Shown here: one piece after another, positions 63,633 to 64,000 of the stretch
How the letters are laid out: every line of letters begins with the position of its first letter
How positions within the stretch are numbered: position 1 is the first letter of the stretch
NCBI GenBank assembly: GCA_036377595.1
Contig: DASUYB010000108.1
Coordinates: forward strand, 62,001-126,000
Direction: 5' to 3'
Origin: Longimicrobium sp.
GTDB lineage: Bacteria; Gemmatimonadota; Gemmatimonadetes; Longimicrobiales; Longimicrobiaceae
DNA length: 64,000 bases
Notes under the pieces: generated by a model
What the model saw: the letters and a program-made list of their open reading frames with translations, nothing else
Told to the model about the DNA's origin: nothing
Databases searched by the model: none
Made by a program: the position numbers and the translations under genes

Positions 63633-64000
63633 ATGCCAGACGTGATTCCGTTCGTGACCTATGAGGACGGCATTGCCGCCCTGGAATGGTTGGCCGAGGT
63701 GTTCGGATTCACGGAGACAGCTCGCTTCACGTCTTCCGATGGGAGGCTGTCTCACGGAGAAATGTCGGTTGGGGATGGACTGATCATGTTGGCCAGTCCG
63801 TCGCCGGAGTATGAAGGCCCCAAGCGACATCGCGACCACTGCGAGATTGCCGCCTCATGGTCCGCTCTGCCATGGATCATTGATGGTGTTCTCGTCTATG
63901 TTGACGACGTCGATGAGCACTATGCTCGGGCCAAGGCCGCGGGAGCGGTTATCTTGTCTGAACCGGAAGATGGGCCGCCAGCGCGACGATATCGGGTTGA
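63633..64000 (+). CDS. VOC/PhnB-like glyoxalase-fold protein (3' end missing)
   Basis: ATG 63633 follows GGAG with 6 nt spacing, and the frame is open to the right edge (122 codons). It opens MPDVIPFVTYEDGIAALEWL with VFGFTETARFTSSDGR, then HGEMSVGDGLIMLASPSPEY, and in the second half GVLVYVDDVDEHYARAKAAG. This is the PhnB-like branch of the VOC superfamily, usually about 130-160 residues, so only a short C-terminal piece is missing. Substrate unknown. It starts about 67 bases after the perfect attC core, in the cassette orientation, and its codon use is less GC-rich than that of chromosomal neighbours. Confidence 0.8.
   Translation, partial: MPDVIPFVTYEDGIAALEWLAEVFGFTETARFTSSDGRLSHGEMSVGDGLIMLASPSPEYEGPKRHRDHCEIAASWSALPWIIDGVLVYVDDVDEHYARAKAAGAVILSEPEDGPPARRYRV

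Noticed and set aside
63117-63839. Minus-strand frame across attC-like element 3.
   Set aside because: It spans the end of the hydrolase gene, the attC-like element and the VOC gene antisense; no coherent protein.

Overview
The window is about 64 kb of very GC-rich bacterial DNA. My best guess for the host is a soil bacterium of the Longimicrobium/Gemmatimonadota type, with myxobacteria as the main alternative. That guess rests on base composition, gene style and the abundance of hairpin repeats; no rRNA or marker gene here proves it.

Region 1 (1-42424, all minus strand) is most of a large nonribosomal peptide/polyketide assembly line, transcribed right to left as seven genes. In order they are A-PCP (start 42424), C-A-PCP-C-A-PCP (40395), three C-A-PCP modules (33424), a KS-AT-inactive KR-PCP polyketide module (23040), C-A-PCP-E (18483), C-A-PCP (13741), and a giant gene C-A-PCP-E-C-A-PCP-C-A (10182) that runs off the left edge. 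No thioesterase is reached, so the cluster is incomplete. A-domain codes read by eye give a Pro-like residue in the fifth peptide module, a perfect Thr code followed by epimerization (D-Thr), two acidic-pocket codes that may mean basic residues, and three almost identical codes that I cannot assign. Region 1 faces a divergent ABC exporter (43044-44852) that probably exports the product.

The most striking feature of region 1 is DNA repeats living inside the enzymes. In 8 of the 10 A domains where the A7-A8 loop can be seen, exactly that loop is replaced by 30-38 residues encoded by a hairpin of octamer repeats (GTGCGAAA-type). In the Thr A domain a second, intergenic-type repeat element adds about 82 residues beside the substrate pocket; a 50-base piece of it recurs between genes at 50032-50081 with a compensatory stem change. 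Other hairpins built from heptamers (TTAGGAC / GCACTGG) fill the gaps between the NRPS genes.

Region 2 (45-59.5 kb) is ordinary chromosome. It holds a small HNH-like protein; an exported metzincin-like lipoprotein followed by three related secreted proteins that look like tandem duplicates; a lipoprotein; a CarH/LitR-like MerR-B12 regulator; a serine hydrolase; a CaiB-type CoA transferase; a CARDB protein; a flavin monooxygenase overlapping a thioredoxin-like protein; AceK; and MprF. MprF has no ordinary start codon and sits beside a palindromic repeat element of about 240 bp.

Region 3 (59.6-64 kb) looks like an integron cassette array without a visible integrase. Three copies of a roughly 100-bp dyad element with attC-like ends (one with a perfect GTTAGGC) each follow a plus-strand gene: a VOC/glyoxalase protein, an Apea/HEPN-like gene broken by an in-frame TAG, a Tat-lipoprotein beta-lactamase-family hydrolase, and then a second VOC gene cut by the right edge. 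Codon use in the HEPN-like and last VOC genes is less GC-rich than the neighbours, consistent with acquisition.
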